A DNA stretch of 64,000 nt, taken from contig CM077667.1 of the NCBI GenBank assembly GCA_039707655.1, forward strand, positions 543,348,222 through 543,412,221. Direction: 5' to 3'. This document shows positions 1 through 11,543 of the stretch, piece after piece. The DNA comes from Elymus sibiricus. Its lineage: Eukaryota; Streptophyta; Magnoliopsida; Poales; Poaceae. A model generated the notes under the pieces. That model had not been told where the DNA came from and did not search any database. It saw nothing but the letters and a program-made list of their open reading frames with translations. A program made the position numbers and the translations under genes. The stretch's first letter is position 1. Each line of letters opens with the position of its first letter.

Positions 1-65
1 TACCCAAAAGAGACAGTTGGGTATACCTTCTACCTCAGATCCGAAGGCAAAGTGTTTGTCGCTAA

Positions 66-1745
66 AACGGAACATTTCTTGAGAAAGAGTTTCTCTCGAA
101 AGAATTGAGTGGGAGGAAGATAGAACTTGATGAGGTTGTTGAACCTTTACTTCAACCTGAGAGTAGCGCAGCGCAGAAAATTGTTTCTGTGGAGCCTACA
201 TTAGCTGAAGAGGAAGTTAATGATGATGATCATGAAGCTTTGGATCAAGTTGCTATCGAACCTCGTAGGTCGACAAGGACGCGTACTGCTCCCGAGTGGT
301 ACGGCAACCCTGTCTTAGACATCATGTTGTTAGACAACGATGAACCTACGAGCTATGGAGAAGCGATGATGAGCCCGGATTCCGAGAAGTGGTTAGAGGC
401 CATGAAATCCGAGATGGGATCCATGTATGAAAACAAAGTATGGACTTTGGAAGTATTACCTGAAGGGCGTAAGGCCATTCAGAACAAATGGATCTTTAAG
501 AGGAAGACGGACGCGGACGGTAATGTCACCGTCTATAAAGCTCGACTTGTGGCAAAGGGTTTTTCACAAGTTCAAGGAGTTGACTACGATGAGACCTTCT
601 CACCCGTAGCGATGCTTAAGTCCGTCAGAATCATGCAAGCATCTCGGAGTTGGAATCTTCGTTTTGATGAGGTGATCAAAGCGTTCGAGTTTATACAAGT
701 TTACGGAGAAGCTTGTATTTACAAGAAAGTGAGTGGGAGCTCTATAGCGTTTCTAATATTATATGTGGATGACATATTGCTGATTGGAAACAATATAGAA
801 ATGCTGGAAAGCGTAAAGGAATATTTGAACAAGAGTTTTTCAATGAAGGACCTAGGAGAAGCTGCTTTCATATTAGGCATCAAGATCTATAGAGATAGAT
901 CGAGACGCTTAATAGGACTTTCACAAAGCACATACCTTGATAAGATTTTGAAGAAGTTCAAAATGGATCAGTCCAAGAAGGGGTTCTTGCCTGTTTTGCA
1001 AGGTGTGAAGTTGAGTAAGACTCAATGCCCAGTGACTGCAGAAGATAGAGAAAAGATGAGTGTCATCCCCTATGCTTCAGCCATAGGCTCTATCATGTAT
1101 GCAATGCTGTGCACAAGACCCGATGTCAGCCTTGCCATAAGTATGGCCGGAAGGTTTCAAAGTGATCCAGGAATGGAACACTGGACGGCGGTCAAGAATA
1201 TCCTGAAGTACCTGAAAAGGACTAAGGACATGTTTCTCGTTTATGGAGGTGATCAAGAGCTCGTCGTAAAGGGTTACGTCGATGCAAGCTTTGACACTGA
1301 TCCGGATGACTCTAAGTCGCAAACCGGATACGTATTTATTCTTAATGGGGGTGCGGTTAGCTGGTGCAGTTCCAAGCAAAGCGTGGTAGCTGATTCTACA
1401 TGCGAAGCGGAGTACATCGCAGCCTCGGAGGCGGCGAAGGAAAGTGTCTGGATGAAGGAGTTCATGACAGATCTTGGAGTAGTGCCTAGTGCACTTAACC
1501 CAATGACTCTGTTTTGTGATAACACTGGTGCCATTGCTCTAGCCAAGGAACCAAGATTTCACAAGAGGACCAGACACATAAAGCGACGTTTCAATTCCAT
1601 CCGCGATTACATCAAGGAGGACGACATAAATATTTGCAAAGTACACACGGATCTAAATGTTGCAGATCCGATGACTAAACCTCTTCCAAGGGCTAAACAT
1701 GAACAACACCAGAACTGCATGGGTGTTCGATTCATTACAATGTAA
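66..1745 (+). pseudogene. Copia pol remnant: integrase end, reverse transcriptase, RNase H
   Basis: One frame is open from base 66 to the TAA at 1745. It contains the RVT_2 reverse transcriptase (KARLVAKGFSQ, then the catalytic YVDDILL near 760-780) and Ty1-type RNase H (YVDASF, CEAEYIA and CDNTGAI carry the acidic residues). Two defects are visible. Bases 1-64 read as the end of integrase in frame 1 and then shift to frame 3 in the A-run at 64-67, consistent with loss of one base. SVRIM is joined directly to QASRSWN near 630-650, so the segment that normally holds the first catalytic aspartate (about 65 residues in relatives) is missing without a frame change. The sequence near 105 is an internal leucine codon, not a real start. 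Confidence 0.9.
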
Positions 1746-2940
1746 ATCACATAGTGATGTGAACTAGATTATTGACTCTAGTGCAAGTGGGAGACTGTTG
1801 GAAATATGCCCTAGAGGCAATAATAAATTGGTTATTATTATATTTCCTTGTTCATGATAATCGTTTATTATCCATGCTATAATTGTATTGATTGGAAACT
1901 CAAATACATGTGTGGGTACATAGACAACACTGTGTCCCTAGTAAGCCTCTAGTTGACTAGCTCGTTGATCAAAGATGGTTAAGGTTTCCTAGCCATTGAC
2001 ATGAGATGTCATTTGATAACGGGATCACATCATTAGGAGAATGATGTGATGGACAAGACCCAAACTGTAAACGTAGCATTTGATCGTGTCAGTTTATTGC
2101 TATTGTTTTCTGCATGTCAAGTATCTGTTCCTTTGACCATGAGATCATGCAACTCACTAACACCGGAGGAATACCTTGTGTGTATCAAACGTCGCAACGT
2201 AACTGGGTGACTATAAAGGTGCTCTACAGGTATCTCCGAGGGTGTCTGTTGGGTTGGCATGGATCAAGACTGGGATTTGTTACTCCGTATGACGGAGAGG
2301 TATCTCAGGGCCCACTCGGTAATACAACATCACAATGAGCCTTGCAAGCAATGTGACTAAAGTGTTAGCCACGAGATCTTGTATTACGGAACGAGTAAAG
2401 AGACTTGCCGGTAACGAGATTGAACTAGGTATAGTGATACCGACGATCGAATCTCGGGCAAGTAACATACCGAAGAACAAAGGGAACAGCATACGGGATT
2501 AACTGAATCCTTGACATAGAGGTTCGACCGATAAAGATCTTCGTAGAATATGTAGGAGCCAATATGGGCATCCAGGTCCCGCTATTGGTTATTGGCCGTA
2601 GAGGTGTCTCGGTCATGTCTACATAGTTCTCGAACCCGCAGGGTCTACACACTTAACGTTTGGTGACGATTAGTATAATTGAGTTATTATGTTGGTGACC
2701 GAAAGTTGTTCGGAGTCCCGGATAAGATCCCGGACATGCCGAGGATCTCCGGAAGAGTCCGGAGGTAAAGATTGATATATGTGATAATAGTGTTTTGATC
2801 TCTGGAAGGGTTCCGAAGTTCACCGGAAGGGGTTCCGGATGTTTACCGAAGTGTTCGGGTGCAGCAACACTTTATATGAGCCAAAGGGATAAAGCCCACA
2901 AGGTATTGGAAAGTGCAAAAGTAGTTTTGCTGCCGCGTAA

Positions 2941-3069
2941 GCGGTACTACCGCTTGGTGAAGCGGTACTACCGCCGGAGCGGTACTACCGCTTGTGTGAA
3001 GCGGTACTACCGCCCGAGCGGTACTACCGCCCAAGCGGTACTACCGCTTGTGTGAAGCGGTACTACCGC
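2941..3069 (+). repeat. Seven copies of a 13-nt palindrome in the LTR
   Basis: GCGGTACTACCGC, a perfect inverted repeat around one central base, occurs seven times at spacings of about 17-22 bp, separated by short linkers such as TTGTGTGAA. It lies about 130-260 bp upstream of the LTR TATA box. It may be a protein-binding array or simply a structured minisatellite; the sequence does not decide. Confidence 0.9.
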
Positions 3070-3199
3070 TTGTGCGCGGCTGTGCACGATTCGGCAGGGT
3101 CCGAATTGGACTCTTTTCCTGCGGGCCAAACCGACCTTGTGCGGGCAAAACCGACCCGGAGGAGGCTTTTACTCCAAGTTTAGACCCCAAGGCTCAACA

Positions 3200-3207
3200 T
3201 ATAAATA
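3200..3207 (+). promoter_or_regulatory. LTR TATA box
   Basis: TATAAATA sits late in the LTR and is followed by a GC-rich leader, the expected place for the U3/R promoter of a Copia element. Confidence 0.7.
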
Positions 3208-3673
3208 GAGGGGCAGGGCTAGCACACGGGACACATCAGGATTTCCCAAGCCGTGTGCCGGCAACCCTAGCCCTCTAGTTCCTCCGTCATAATCTCCGTA
3301 GTGCTTGGCGAAGCCCTGCAGAGATTGTTCCTCACCACCATCACCACGCCGTCGTGCTGCTGGAACTCAACCACTACTTCACCATCGCTCGCTGGATCGA
3401 GGAGGTGAAGGCGTCATCAAGCCGTACGTGTGTTGAACGCGGAGGTGCCGTCCGTTCGGCACTAGATCGGAAGGATCGTGATTGGATCGCGGGACGCTCG
3501 GCGATTTGGATCGCGAAGACGTTCGACTACATCAACCGCGTTTATTAACGCTTCCGCTTAGCGATCTACAAGGGTATGTAGATTCACTCTCCCTCTCGTA
3601 GATGCTCATCACCATGGATAGATCTTGCGTGTGCGTAGGAAAATTTTTGTTTCCCATGCAACGTTCCCCAACA

Positions 3674-4880
3674 TACACATCTATAGGTCTTGGTTTGTAT
3701 ATTGCACCTGTCACGTCTCCCTCTCATTGTAATCTGTATGTAACTTGGGAGACAAGACATGAGTTGCACCCCTTATACCTATATATGTGCCTAGTGCACC
3801 ATCAATGAGAATTATCGATGCATGCAATCCCTAACTTACACACGTGACTTGTAATTTGATCTTTATAATATAAATGAGAGACGTATTACCATGCAAAAAA
3901 AAAAGATAAGTGTTGTTTGGCTTTTGTACGTGTATATGTACCTACCCCATCGCTGTCCTCTGGTACGAGGTCTGTATTTTTTGCGAGGTCTGTATTGTAT
4001 ACAAAAGAAACAGATGTGCTCGCCGTTAGACGAATTTCTCAGGTACTTCCTTTAAGGAAACAAATATCTCTAGTACGAGGTTAGGGCTTCTCCAACGTCG
4101 ACCCTTAAATCGTCCGCAATATGTCGTCCCGACGTGTTTTGCCATCCAACGCGTTTCTATATCGGTCCATTTGACAGTACAGACACACTTTTTTTCCGTA
4201 AACTGGAGACAAACTAAGGGAGCTTTGTCGGCATCTGGATCCGTCTGACTAACCTAACCCATTAAAAATACCTCCCTCTCCCGCGCACGCTTTCCCCCGG
4301 TGCCAGCTGTTAGCATTCATGCCGCTGTAGAGCGGACATTTGACGTCGGCGCAGTGCGGACGCGACCTCACACTGCGCCTGCGATGAAGCGGTGTGCCGT
4401 CCATGTCACGTCCCCGATGTCTGCATCTGTTCAATGCCGAAGAGACGTATGTAGTACGGGCTGGGACATATATCTACCACGTATATGTGTCTGATAGCAA
4501 TAAGAGTAGGTGTGGTCTGTTTATCGTGGAGGTGAGGTTGTACTTGGTACAGACTTCATAAGATATGTTCTGATCGAGAAAGACACTAAAAATTACTCTC
4601 AGAAATGAACAATCTCAACACGCACAACACAAGTTACGACAACTGAGTAACAGACAATTGGGTGTTTACAACTCATGGTCCTGAGCAACATACAACATGC
4701 ACTTTGCTCATGTCCTCAATATTGGTGGTCACTTCAGAAAACATACTTGGCATGAGATACCATTTGAAACAATTTGGTGTTATCAAGGTGTTGATCCGTA
4801 TAATCTGACATGGTAGTACATCAAAGCAATGTTACATGATACAAATATCCCGTGAAGCGAAGCTTCATAGAAAACTAAAC
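3674..4880. other. Intergenic, no gene recognised
   Basis: No ORF with coding character. There is an A-run at 3895-3904. A stretch at about 4083-4400 begins GGGCTTCTCCAACGTCGACC and has the look of a common GC-rich Triticeae dispersed repeat, but I cannot place ends or a family. Confidence 0.5.
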
Positions 4881-4884
4881 ATAA

Positions 4885-4890
4885 TTTATT
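4885..4890 (-). terminator. Candidate polyadenylation signal of the 508-aa gene
   Basis: On the minus strand this reads AATAAA, about 165 bases past the stop codon of the gene at 5056-6582. Spacing is plausible for a plant 3' UTR. No cleavage site can be proved from sequence. Confidence 0.4.
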
Positions 4891-5055
4891 TGACAAAAAC
4901 AGTACTGATAATCTACTACTTAACATTTCTTCACCCGTCGAAATTCAAAACCATACAAGTGAGGAACAGAAATCCACACATATATGCAAAGACTAAATAA
5001 AGATATTCAGCATGTAGACTTGTAAAGCAGCTCAACCAATCACATGCCCCCTGAA

Positions 5056-6582
5056 TTAAATAGACTGTGTATTATCCACTCTCTCGATCCATGCTGTGAT
5101 CGATCCCTGCATCTTATCAGGTGCAAAAGCAGCCCATGACTTGAGGAGGTCCACGGCGATCTGCTTCCTCTCCTTCCATCGCCCTACTAGCCGCGGAGCC
5201 TTGTGTTGCACCATTGCGCTTCTCCTCCTACCCCTACCGCATCTTGTTGTTCTGTCGCGTGCCCTGCTTGGCACTTGTGTGCCGATCTTCTCCACAGAGA
5301 GTTGCAACGTGCCATGCATAGACTCCCAAAACAGCTGGTAGGTCGTCGCCTCATCGTTGCCGCATAGGTACTCTATCGCCTTTGGCAGCAGCATTTGGTC
5401 CATCTCCTGCCAACCGATGCATGTGTGCTCGTCGCTATGTTGTGCGGCCTGCCCATTGATCACCTTCACCACTCTAGTAGTTGATGTAGATCCCTTAGCA
5501 AGTTGTAGATCTTCTGGAGAGGCATGAGGTGTGAAGAGAGCCCCCAGCTTCAGAAGGTGTCTTTCTTTAAGAAGTCCATTCTCACCACATACTAACATGT
5601 TACGCTGTAAAAACAGTTCAATAACTGGTTCTGGAAACAAATTTGATGTTTTTGATGGCTCGCACTGATGTTTGCAACAACATGGATCTGGGCGGAACCA
5701 TTCGGTCAATATGTTGTGGTAATTCCAGTGCTCGATGTCCTTCGAAACAACATAGGGCTTGCACGAAAAGTCTTGTGTCGGCAGCTGTGTGAGTTCTTTC
5801 CTGACGGTCTCTGCGGCAGGGCTAAAGTGTGGTGTAATAACCGTCTGCAAGCAAGTGAGCATGACTCCAATTATGTCCGTACTCTCCGAAAGACGCAGCA
5901 TCGCCCCTAGAACGAAGTTGTTCTCCGGGGCCTTCTGCTGTTTGTAATTATAGCATAGCTTCGCTTCTACCCCACGCTCATCGAAGGATATCGGACGTAC
6001 TCCAAAGAAGTGGCATCCAGACCCTTGGGACACCTCGTAATTAAGCTCTTTGCCCGCGAGAAGATGTCCGATGAGAGGGTCGTGGAACATGTGCTGCCGG
6101 GGTGTGCCGCCCAGCTCCACGAAACGTATGAACTCTCCGGCACCGTCCGCGAACCTTTCAAACCTCCTAACGGCGGAGGTGGTAATGGTGCTACTTGGCT
6201 CACCAACGTTTCTAATGAAGTAGTTTGCAAGAGAGGATATGTATGACATGGTAGCATGAGTGATCCGCCTAGGGAAGGATGAGTTCATTACCTCCTGGTC
6301 TGTTTCCTGTGCGTGCATGACGCATCGGCGACATCTTTGCAGTGTCTCCTCACACTCGTCGGTAGCCCGCTTCAGCATGTTGCGCCAACGCACCAAAGAC
6401 ACGTCTACGATGCTCCACTTCCGAGATACTGCGAGTGCGGCCTCCATTTTGATGTGCGCCAGCTCCAACCGCTCGACGCCTTCGCTCACGGGCATGGCCT
6501 CTCTCTCCGCCTTGCCGAGCAGGAGGGAAGCGGTTCTATTTACAGCCTCTCCGGTAATCACGGTACACACCATCTCTGCCAT
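5056..6582 (-). CDS. Intact 508-aa protein of a grass-expanded uncharacterised family with an Rx-N-like start
   Basis: This is a single open frame from an ATG at 6582 (MAEMVCTVITGEAV) to a TAA at 5056-5058, with no internal stop. The first ~130 residues are helical and Arg/Glu-rich, with ERLELAHIKMEAAL and LLRW-like spacing (LVRWRNMLKRATDECEETLQRCRR), resembling the coiled-coil start of grass NLR-type proteins. There is no P-loop or leucine-rich repeat, so it is not a full NLR. The middle (FVELGGTPRQHMFHDPLIGHLLAG; LRLSESTDIIGVMLTCLQ; LTQLPTQDFS) matches what I recall as a large uncharacterised rice/wheat family. The C-terminus is basic (RCGRGRRRSA). A CCC-KHQC cluster near residue 305 could be a metal site. 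Function unknown. It is the only intact host-type gene here. Confidence 0.8.
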   Translation of the reverse strand: MAEMVCTVITGEAVNRTASLLLGKAEREAMPVSEGVERLELAHIKMEAALAVSRKWSIVDVSLVRWRNMLKRATDECEETLQRCRRCVMHAQETDQEVMNSSFPRRITHATMSYISSLANYFIRNVGEPSSTITTSAVRRFERFADGAGEFIRFVELGGTPRQHMFHDPLIGHLLAGKELNYEVSQGSGCHFFGVRPISFDERGVEAKLCYNYKQQKAPENNFVLGAMLRLSESTDIIGVMLTCLQTVITPHFSPAAETVRKELTQLPTQDFSCKPYVVSKDIEHWNYHNILTEWFRPDPCCCKHQCEPSKTSNLFPEPVIELFLQRNMLVCGENGLLKERHLLKLGALFTPHASPEDLQLAKGSTSTTRVVKVINGQAAQHSDEHTCIGWQEMDQMLLPKAIEYLCGNDEATTYQLFWESMHGTLQLSVEKIGTQVPSRARDRTTRCGRGRRRSAMVQHKAPRLVGRWKERKQIAVDLLKSWAAFAPDKMQGSITAWIERVDNTQSI

Positions 6583-9348
6583 TTCGAATTGGAGGACCGT
6601 GGAGATTATTTTCTTCCCCTCACCTCACACCTAAATTAGGCAAGCTTTGAGTTGTGCAACGGCCTCCTACAATAAAGACTGCTTTACATAGAGAGTTTGA
6701 ACTTTTCTATTATCATTCTATTCCCGGCAAAAAAGATAATTCTTTTCACCACACAGGTAACCCTCCTTTTCTAAAAAAAACCACACACCACCACAAAGGA
6801 AAAGTCACACTTTGAGTGTTGAAGAAAGAAAAAACTAACTGAGAGTAGAGTATTGCTTACCACACACTCGGGAACGACAAGAAGTATTGCTTGCCACACA
6901 CGCGGGATCGACAGGAGAGTATTAGTACTTGTGACTTGTCAAGGCCACACATCCTCTTGGAAGTGTTAGTAGCAGACAAGAAAATTGAGCCACACGTGTT
7001 CAAATAAACCATCGTTTGCTGACCAAAATATCCAGGTCGGTCTCGATGACCTCGCATCCAGACATGTTGCTGGTTCTAGAGGGAGAAATTAGCCAATCCA
7101 TGACTAGGAACGAGGTGGGCATCTCAAGGACGCAGTCTTCTTTTCACACTTACTTCCAGGAGTTCTGTCTCATGGTACGGTGGAATTGACCAACTCCTCT
7201 GTTCACATGCTTACAGAGAATGACGCATTCTACAACTTGTCTACTTTTTTACTTTTCAAAATCTACTAATCTTAAATTAAGTACTATAATTTTACAACCG
7301 GGCAACTCCAATAAGCCCCTTCCAATAAACCTATATGGCCATTAGCTCATCAAGTAAGCGCCCTTCCAATAGTTGTCACGTGTCTCCACGAATCACAAAG
7401 CACCTCCTTCCCGATTCGAAAACTGTCCTCATTGCATCTCCTTCATCATATATATCCTCCGTCTTCATGCACAAAGAAGGGACTCACGAGCGAGCCAACC
7501 TGACCAGAGGGCTTTGTTTATCGATCTATCTTTCTGGAAGCTAAACTCGAAGGCTTCATTTCATATTGTATCTCCAAAATAGCAAGATCATAATTAAAAA
7601 GTCATGGTTTTTTGTCTTTAATCTCCTCAATATAGAGAGGTACAACTGTGGAGTTTTAGAGATACGACACGCAATTGAACACGATGAAGAACGAAATGAA
7701 ACACAGGGACACAAGGATTTAATGTGCAAAACCCCTCCAACACAAAGACGGAAAAAACCATGGGCTTCAGCCATTAGAGCTTCACTAAATTGGGGAAGGT
7801 TGCAAACGCCAGGGATTTACCACTGATCAACTTATGGCAGCTTACCATGGCTACATATAGTAGAGCTGACCGAGGTCAATACTGATTGGTACCGTCCAGA
7901 GATATATAGTAGAGGTGACCTAAGTCAGACTTCGGTACGCTCCAGCCCAAGCCTCCCGGCGATGGATGTTTCGTGAGTTAGAAGTTAGCCTTTATCTTTA
8001 TACTTAAATTTAGATCGCAAACATAACATAGAGGACAACCTTGTTATTTATCATCATGGTCATGGGTCAAGGCATGATGGAGCACACTTATATACTAATT
8101 GAAATTCTTTGTTTTTCCGCAGGGTGCCAGGGAGCAGAAACCTGGCTCTCAGGTCGCATGCAGTTGCCATGGCCGCGCAAGACGAGCATGTGGCCAAGGA
8201 GTAGAAGCTAGCAGCAGCCCAAGATAGAGGTCTCCCTGGATGTGCCATTGCGATGAGATTGATGAGTTTCCTCTCAATACGTGTGGATGCAAAGGGGTTG
8301 GCTTACAGGGAAGGACATGCGACGGAGATGTTTCTGCAGCTTAGCGACGAAGGTGCTTTGTGATTGGTGTAGACACATGGTAACTATTGGAAGGGGTCCT
8401 ACTCGATGAGATAAAAAACCCAGTCACATATGATTTTTCTTCCGTATTGGAGCTGGCCATTTGCATTTGTGTTGGTTAAGTTGCTCAATGTGGTACGATG
8501 TAAAATTGGGAATGAAGTCGAAGATGATTGGGACACTTGGACACTATTAATTGCAGTAAGCGCTGCAGCCCGGCTAAATGGCACCTCTATAGATACTTGG
8601 CCTTTTTATCGTCTGACATTCGGGCATACTATCCTTGACCACTGGTTTGCTTTTGCCCGGGACGACTCAGATTATCACCTGTGTCCCTTAGATCTCTAAA
8701 CTGGGCATGCTCGGTAGAATTCAATGGACCCCTGCACCTGGTTGGACAAAAAGATGACCTGGTTTGTTAAATTTTATGTGAAAATGCGCCTGAACCAAAA
8801 TTCTGACCAAAATGCAACACTATTCAAGATGTAATGCAAGAATAGTTATGTGAAAAGGAAAACAGGGCTCATCCGGTCATCCCATTCACTGTAATTGTGC
8901 GGAAGAAATATTCAATACTTTTTACTTGAAGAATTTATAAGGAGGAGACTGAGGCGGGCAGCGCAAGCGAGCCAAAAGGGCAGAGGCGGCTCGAGCACAG
9001 CTGTGGGGAGGGGCGGTGGGGCCCAGTGGGGGTGGTGGAGTGCGGATTTGTTAGCGGTGTGATTAGGGAACGATAATGCACTTAGCGGCGTGTGATGCCA
9101 CTAAACATGTGGGCGTGATGAAGGGGTATTTCTCCAACCACGGTATGGCGACACAACACGTGTGCCCGGCGACATCTCCGAGGCCGGTCTGGTGTGTGAG
9201 CGACCGCCGCCGATCGACATGGTGTTCGGCCCAACGTGCCGTATAGCCCACAACTAACTCCATAATGCACGTGCCTCCTCCTAAATGCATGGGTCACAAA
9301 AAAAAAACGTGCCCTCGTCCAGCATCTGAACTTAAGAGAAACAGTTTT
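6583..9348. other. Upstream region of the 508-aa gene and intergenic DNA
   Basis: Bases 6840-6910 hold a short imperfect direct repeat (two ACACxCGGGAxCGACA units). Bases 7200-9300 hold only short non-conserved ORFs. Nothing in 7080-9340 could be assigned to a gene or a named repeat. Confidence 0.5.
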
Positions 9349-9517
9349 GCTAAGTCTCAGTCGATTAAGACTTCATTAGGTCTCAATCGATCCTATATTC
9401 ATTTGATTTTGCATCGTGATTCGTATAAAAAAATTCTTTTTTATTTTTTCTTTTATTTTTTTACATACTATATCACTTGACTGAGACTTGACAAATCTTA
9501 GTGGACTGAGACCTAGC
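9349..9517. mobile_element. Small MITE-like fold-back with GCTAAGTCTCAGTC ends
   Basis: The left end GCTAAGTCTCAGTCG... and the reverse complement of the right end (GCTAGGTCTCAGTCC...) match imperfectly over about 45 bases, flanking an AT-rich centre of about 80 bp. Size and structure fit a non-autonomous DNA transposon. No clear target duplication was found, so the superfamily is open. Confidence 0.6.
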
Positions 9518-9610
9518 CACGCCCTAACAGTAAATACGCCTATGAATTTGGCTTCCATGGCAGCGTTATTTGCACATTTGAGATATGCCAACATCTCTCC
9601 TCACCATCCA

Positions 9611-10250
9611 CTTTTTTTTCTTCGAAATGACAGTTATTCTGCATTCATTAAGAAGAAAAGAGTTTCTCAGTTAATTAGGGAAAACCAAACGAAAACCAGA
9701 TTGTCCAGATAATTATGTAGAACCGGGTGAAAACCTTCATAACCGCTGAGCCACACACATAAGAAACTCCATGCACACCACTTCAAAGAGGGTCTCGGCG
9801 AGACAGCACGCAGGCGTCATCGTCATCACTCCTCACCTAGAGACATCATCGCCATCCCTACACTCTGAGCAAACGACTCCAACTTCCCCGCCGGCGATAG
9901 TCGAGTCAATCCACACCGTAGTGGACGCGTGAAGCAGCATGAAGATTCACGCCAAAGCTCAGCCACCTACGGCCAACCAACGCAGCTCCGACTCTGACGA
10001 AGAGCTCAGACGGACAAATCCAGGCACGGCTGGCGCCGCAGAAGATCACCGAACCAACCACCCACTGTCCGCTTTGAATCAAAAGGTATGCAGATGAATT
10101 TGTGAAGAGTTCATCTAAGCACCCGTTGACACAGAAAACGATTGAGATCCAAAGAGCCAGTGATCCGTAGATGTTCGCGATGCTGCTTCTGATGCACTGC
10201 ACCAGGGTGCCCGAAGTGGTTGCTGATTAAGCAACAACCGTGCCGGCCAA
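9611..10250 (-). mobile_element. Possible reverse-oriented LINE 3' fragment
   Basis: A T-tract (9611-9620) is followed by a segment that would read, on the minus strand, as a transcript ending in poly(A). The layout resembles 3' ends of Triticeae LINEs. There is no recognisable protein domain in the GC-rich part (9780-10250), so this is a weak call. Confidence 0.3.
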
Positions 10251-10659
10251 AGCGTCCTTCCTTCTCATTGTCCTCGTTGTTGATGGCAGCGGTGTAAGCA
10301 TCTCTTCCTCCTCATCACCGCCTCTCCACGGAGCCGCCCTCCGGCAGGCTAGAGTAAGTAGGATTATTACCTAGGCAGTGAAGTAGAAGTACCTAGCAGG
10401 CTAGCATACATGCAAGTGCACTGAAGAAGAATCAGCTCGCTTGCTGTGTGACGGATTAGTCCTACGTACCAGCGTCCGTTGATCTACGGATGTCGCTATT
10501 TATTGTTGCAACGATATGTGTACGCTGTAGTATGTGTGGATATGCTTAATCAGGATTTCGTATCGGATGAAATATCCAAAAACATCTCTGGGCGGCAGCT
10601 TGTTTCCAATAGTCCCATAAGTTGTGCATATGCATGCATTCTTCATGTGAAGAGAAATA

Positions 10660-10820
10660 CTCCTACCGTTCCTAAATATAAATGTTTTTTTTAGAGATTT
10701 CACTACAGACTACATACGGATGTATATAAACATATTTAAGAGTGTAGATTCATTCATTTTAGTCTGTATGTAGTCCGTACTGGAATATCTAAAAAGACTT
10801 ATATTTAGGAACGGAGGGAG
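10660..10820. mobile_element. Stowaway MITE (161 bp, TA target)
   Basis: Terminal inverted repeats CTCCTACCGTTCCTAAATAT and the reverse complement of ATATTTAGGAACGGAGGGAG are flanked by TA on both sides (10658-10659, 10821-10822). This is the standard Tc1/Mariner-type Stowaway arrangement. It has no coding capacity. Confidence 0.93.
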
Positions 10821-10841
10821 TAGGAAATAATATACAGCCTG

Positions 10842-11030
10842 AACGAACTGCATGCAGCTTGCTGTAATATACTCATGAAGTGATGACTACATGTATAGCT
10901 ATCTTATGAGTTATGACCTAGTTAGGCATTTGGTTGATGCGTATATATAGTGTATCACAAAGTGTACATCTTCCTTCCACCGTCAATAAAGCAGTAGTAA
11001 CAGGTCTGCGAGCTATAATTTCACTTTAGA
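10842..11030 (+). promoter_or_regulatory. Promoter-like sequence, copy 1 of 3
   Basis: It contains GAACTGCATGCAGC, ATATACTCATGA, ACTAGGCATT-like sequence, a TATATATAG box at 10942-10950 and GTGTACATCTTCCTTC just downstream. The same elements in the same order recur at 25520-25710 and, inverted, at 24390-24520. No gene with a clear product follows it. Confidence 0.55.
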
Positions 11031-11543
11031 TGAAAGTATATAGTCCTCAAATAGTATATATATATTCCAGTCGTGGAGGGGCCATGGAGTGCTATTCCTA
11101 TCGTCGATTCCATCCACCCACAATGGTGCGTCAAACGCCGGCATGATAAGGGGTCTCACAAGACTTTCCATGTATGCAAACGGGAACATGGCTGAAAGGG
11201 CAAGGAGCAACATTGCATGGGCATGGTTGGGAAGAGATTGGGAATATGAATTTAACCGGAAGATCTTATATATGGATGCACAAATGAATTATCTTGTTTT
11301 TATTTTCATATACATATCTTCCTGGTCGTGCGCATGACTAAAATGCCTTGTACTTGCAAAATACCTTAGGTCCTGCCTCCATTCCGCCTAGAGTATGCGG
11401 ATGCACGCATTCCGATTACATGCAGGTGTGGTTGCAGTTTGGTGAACAACAAAAAGAAACGTTGTGCTTCCAATAAACACATGGCTACATGCAAATATAT
11501 TGGTAGTCACTCCTCCCTCCTCACCTCCTCATCGTCGCCAGAG
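11031..11543. other. Unassigned segment downstream of promoter-like copy 1
   Basis: It contains a short stretch (about 11100-11140, CATCCACCCACAATGGTGCG) resembling 25915-25935 downstream of copy 3, which suggests decayed paralogous units. No intact ORF. Confidence 0.35.

Larger units (their letters stand above)
1..3673 (+). mobile_element. Copia LTR retrotransposon, 3' half (BARE-1/WIS/Angela-like)
   Basis: The window opens inside the pol gene of a Ty1/Copia element and contains the end of pol, a polypurine tract (about 1784-1795) and a full 3' LTR ending in CCCCAACA. The 5' LTR, gag, protease and most of integrase lie left of the window. The LTR start TGTTGGAAATATGCC and end are those I know from the BARE-1/WIS/Angela group of Triticeae; the exact family is not assigned. 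The five bases after the LTR (TACAC, 3674-3678) would be the right target-site copy, but the left copy is outside. The pol frame is broken, so the copy is not autonomous. Confidence 0.93.
1796..3673 (+). repeat. 3' LTR of the Copia element
   Basis: The 1878-bp LTR begins TGTTGGAAATATG directly after a purine tract and ends CGTTCCCCAACA, with matching TG...CA termini. A TATA box (TATAAATA) is at 3200-3207. A palindrome array lies upstream of it at 2941-3069. The LTR would supply promoter and polyadenylation signals. ORFs inside it are not genes. Confidence 0.93.

Noticed and set aside
2114..3278. Short ORFs inside the Copia LTR
   Set aside because: LTRs are non-coding and the ORFs overlap the palindrome array and promoter.
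4249..4494. Two opposed ORFs of about 60 aa
   Set aside because: Short, overlapping, in repeat-like sequence, no motif.
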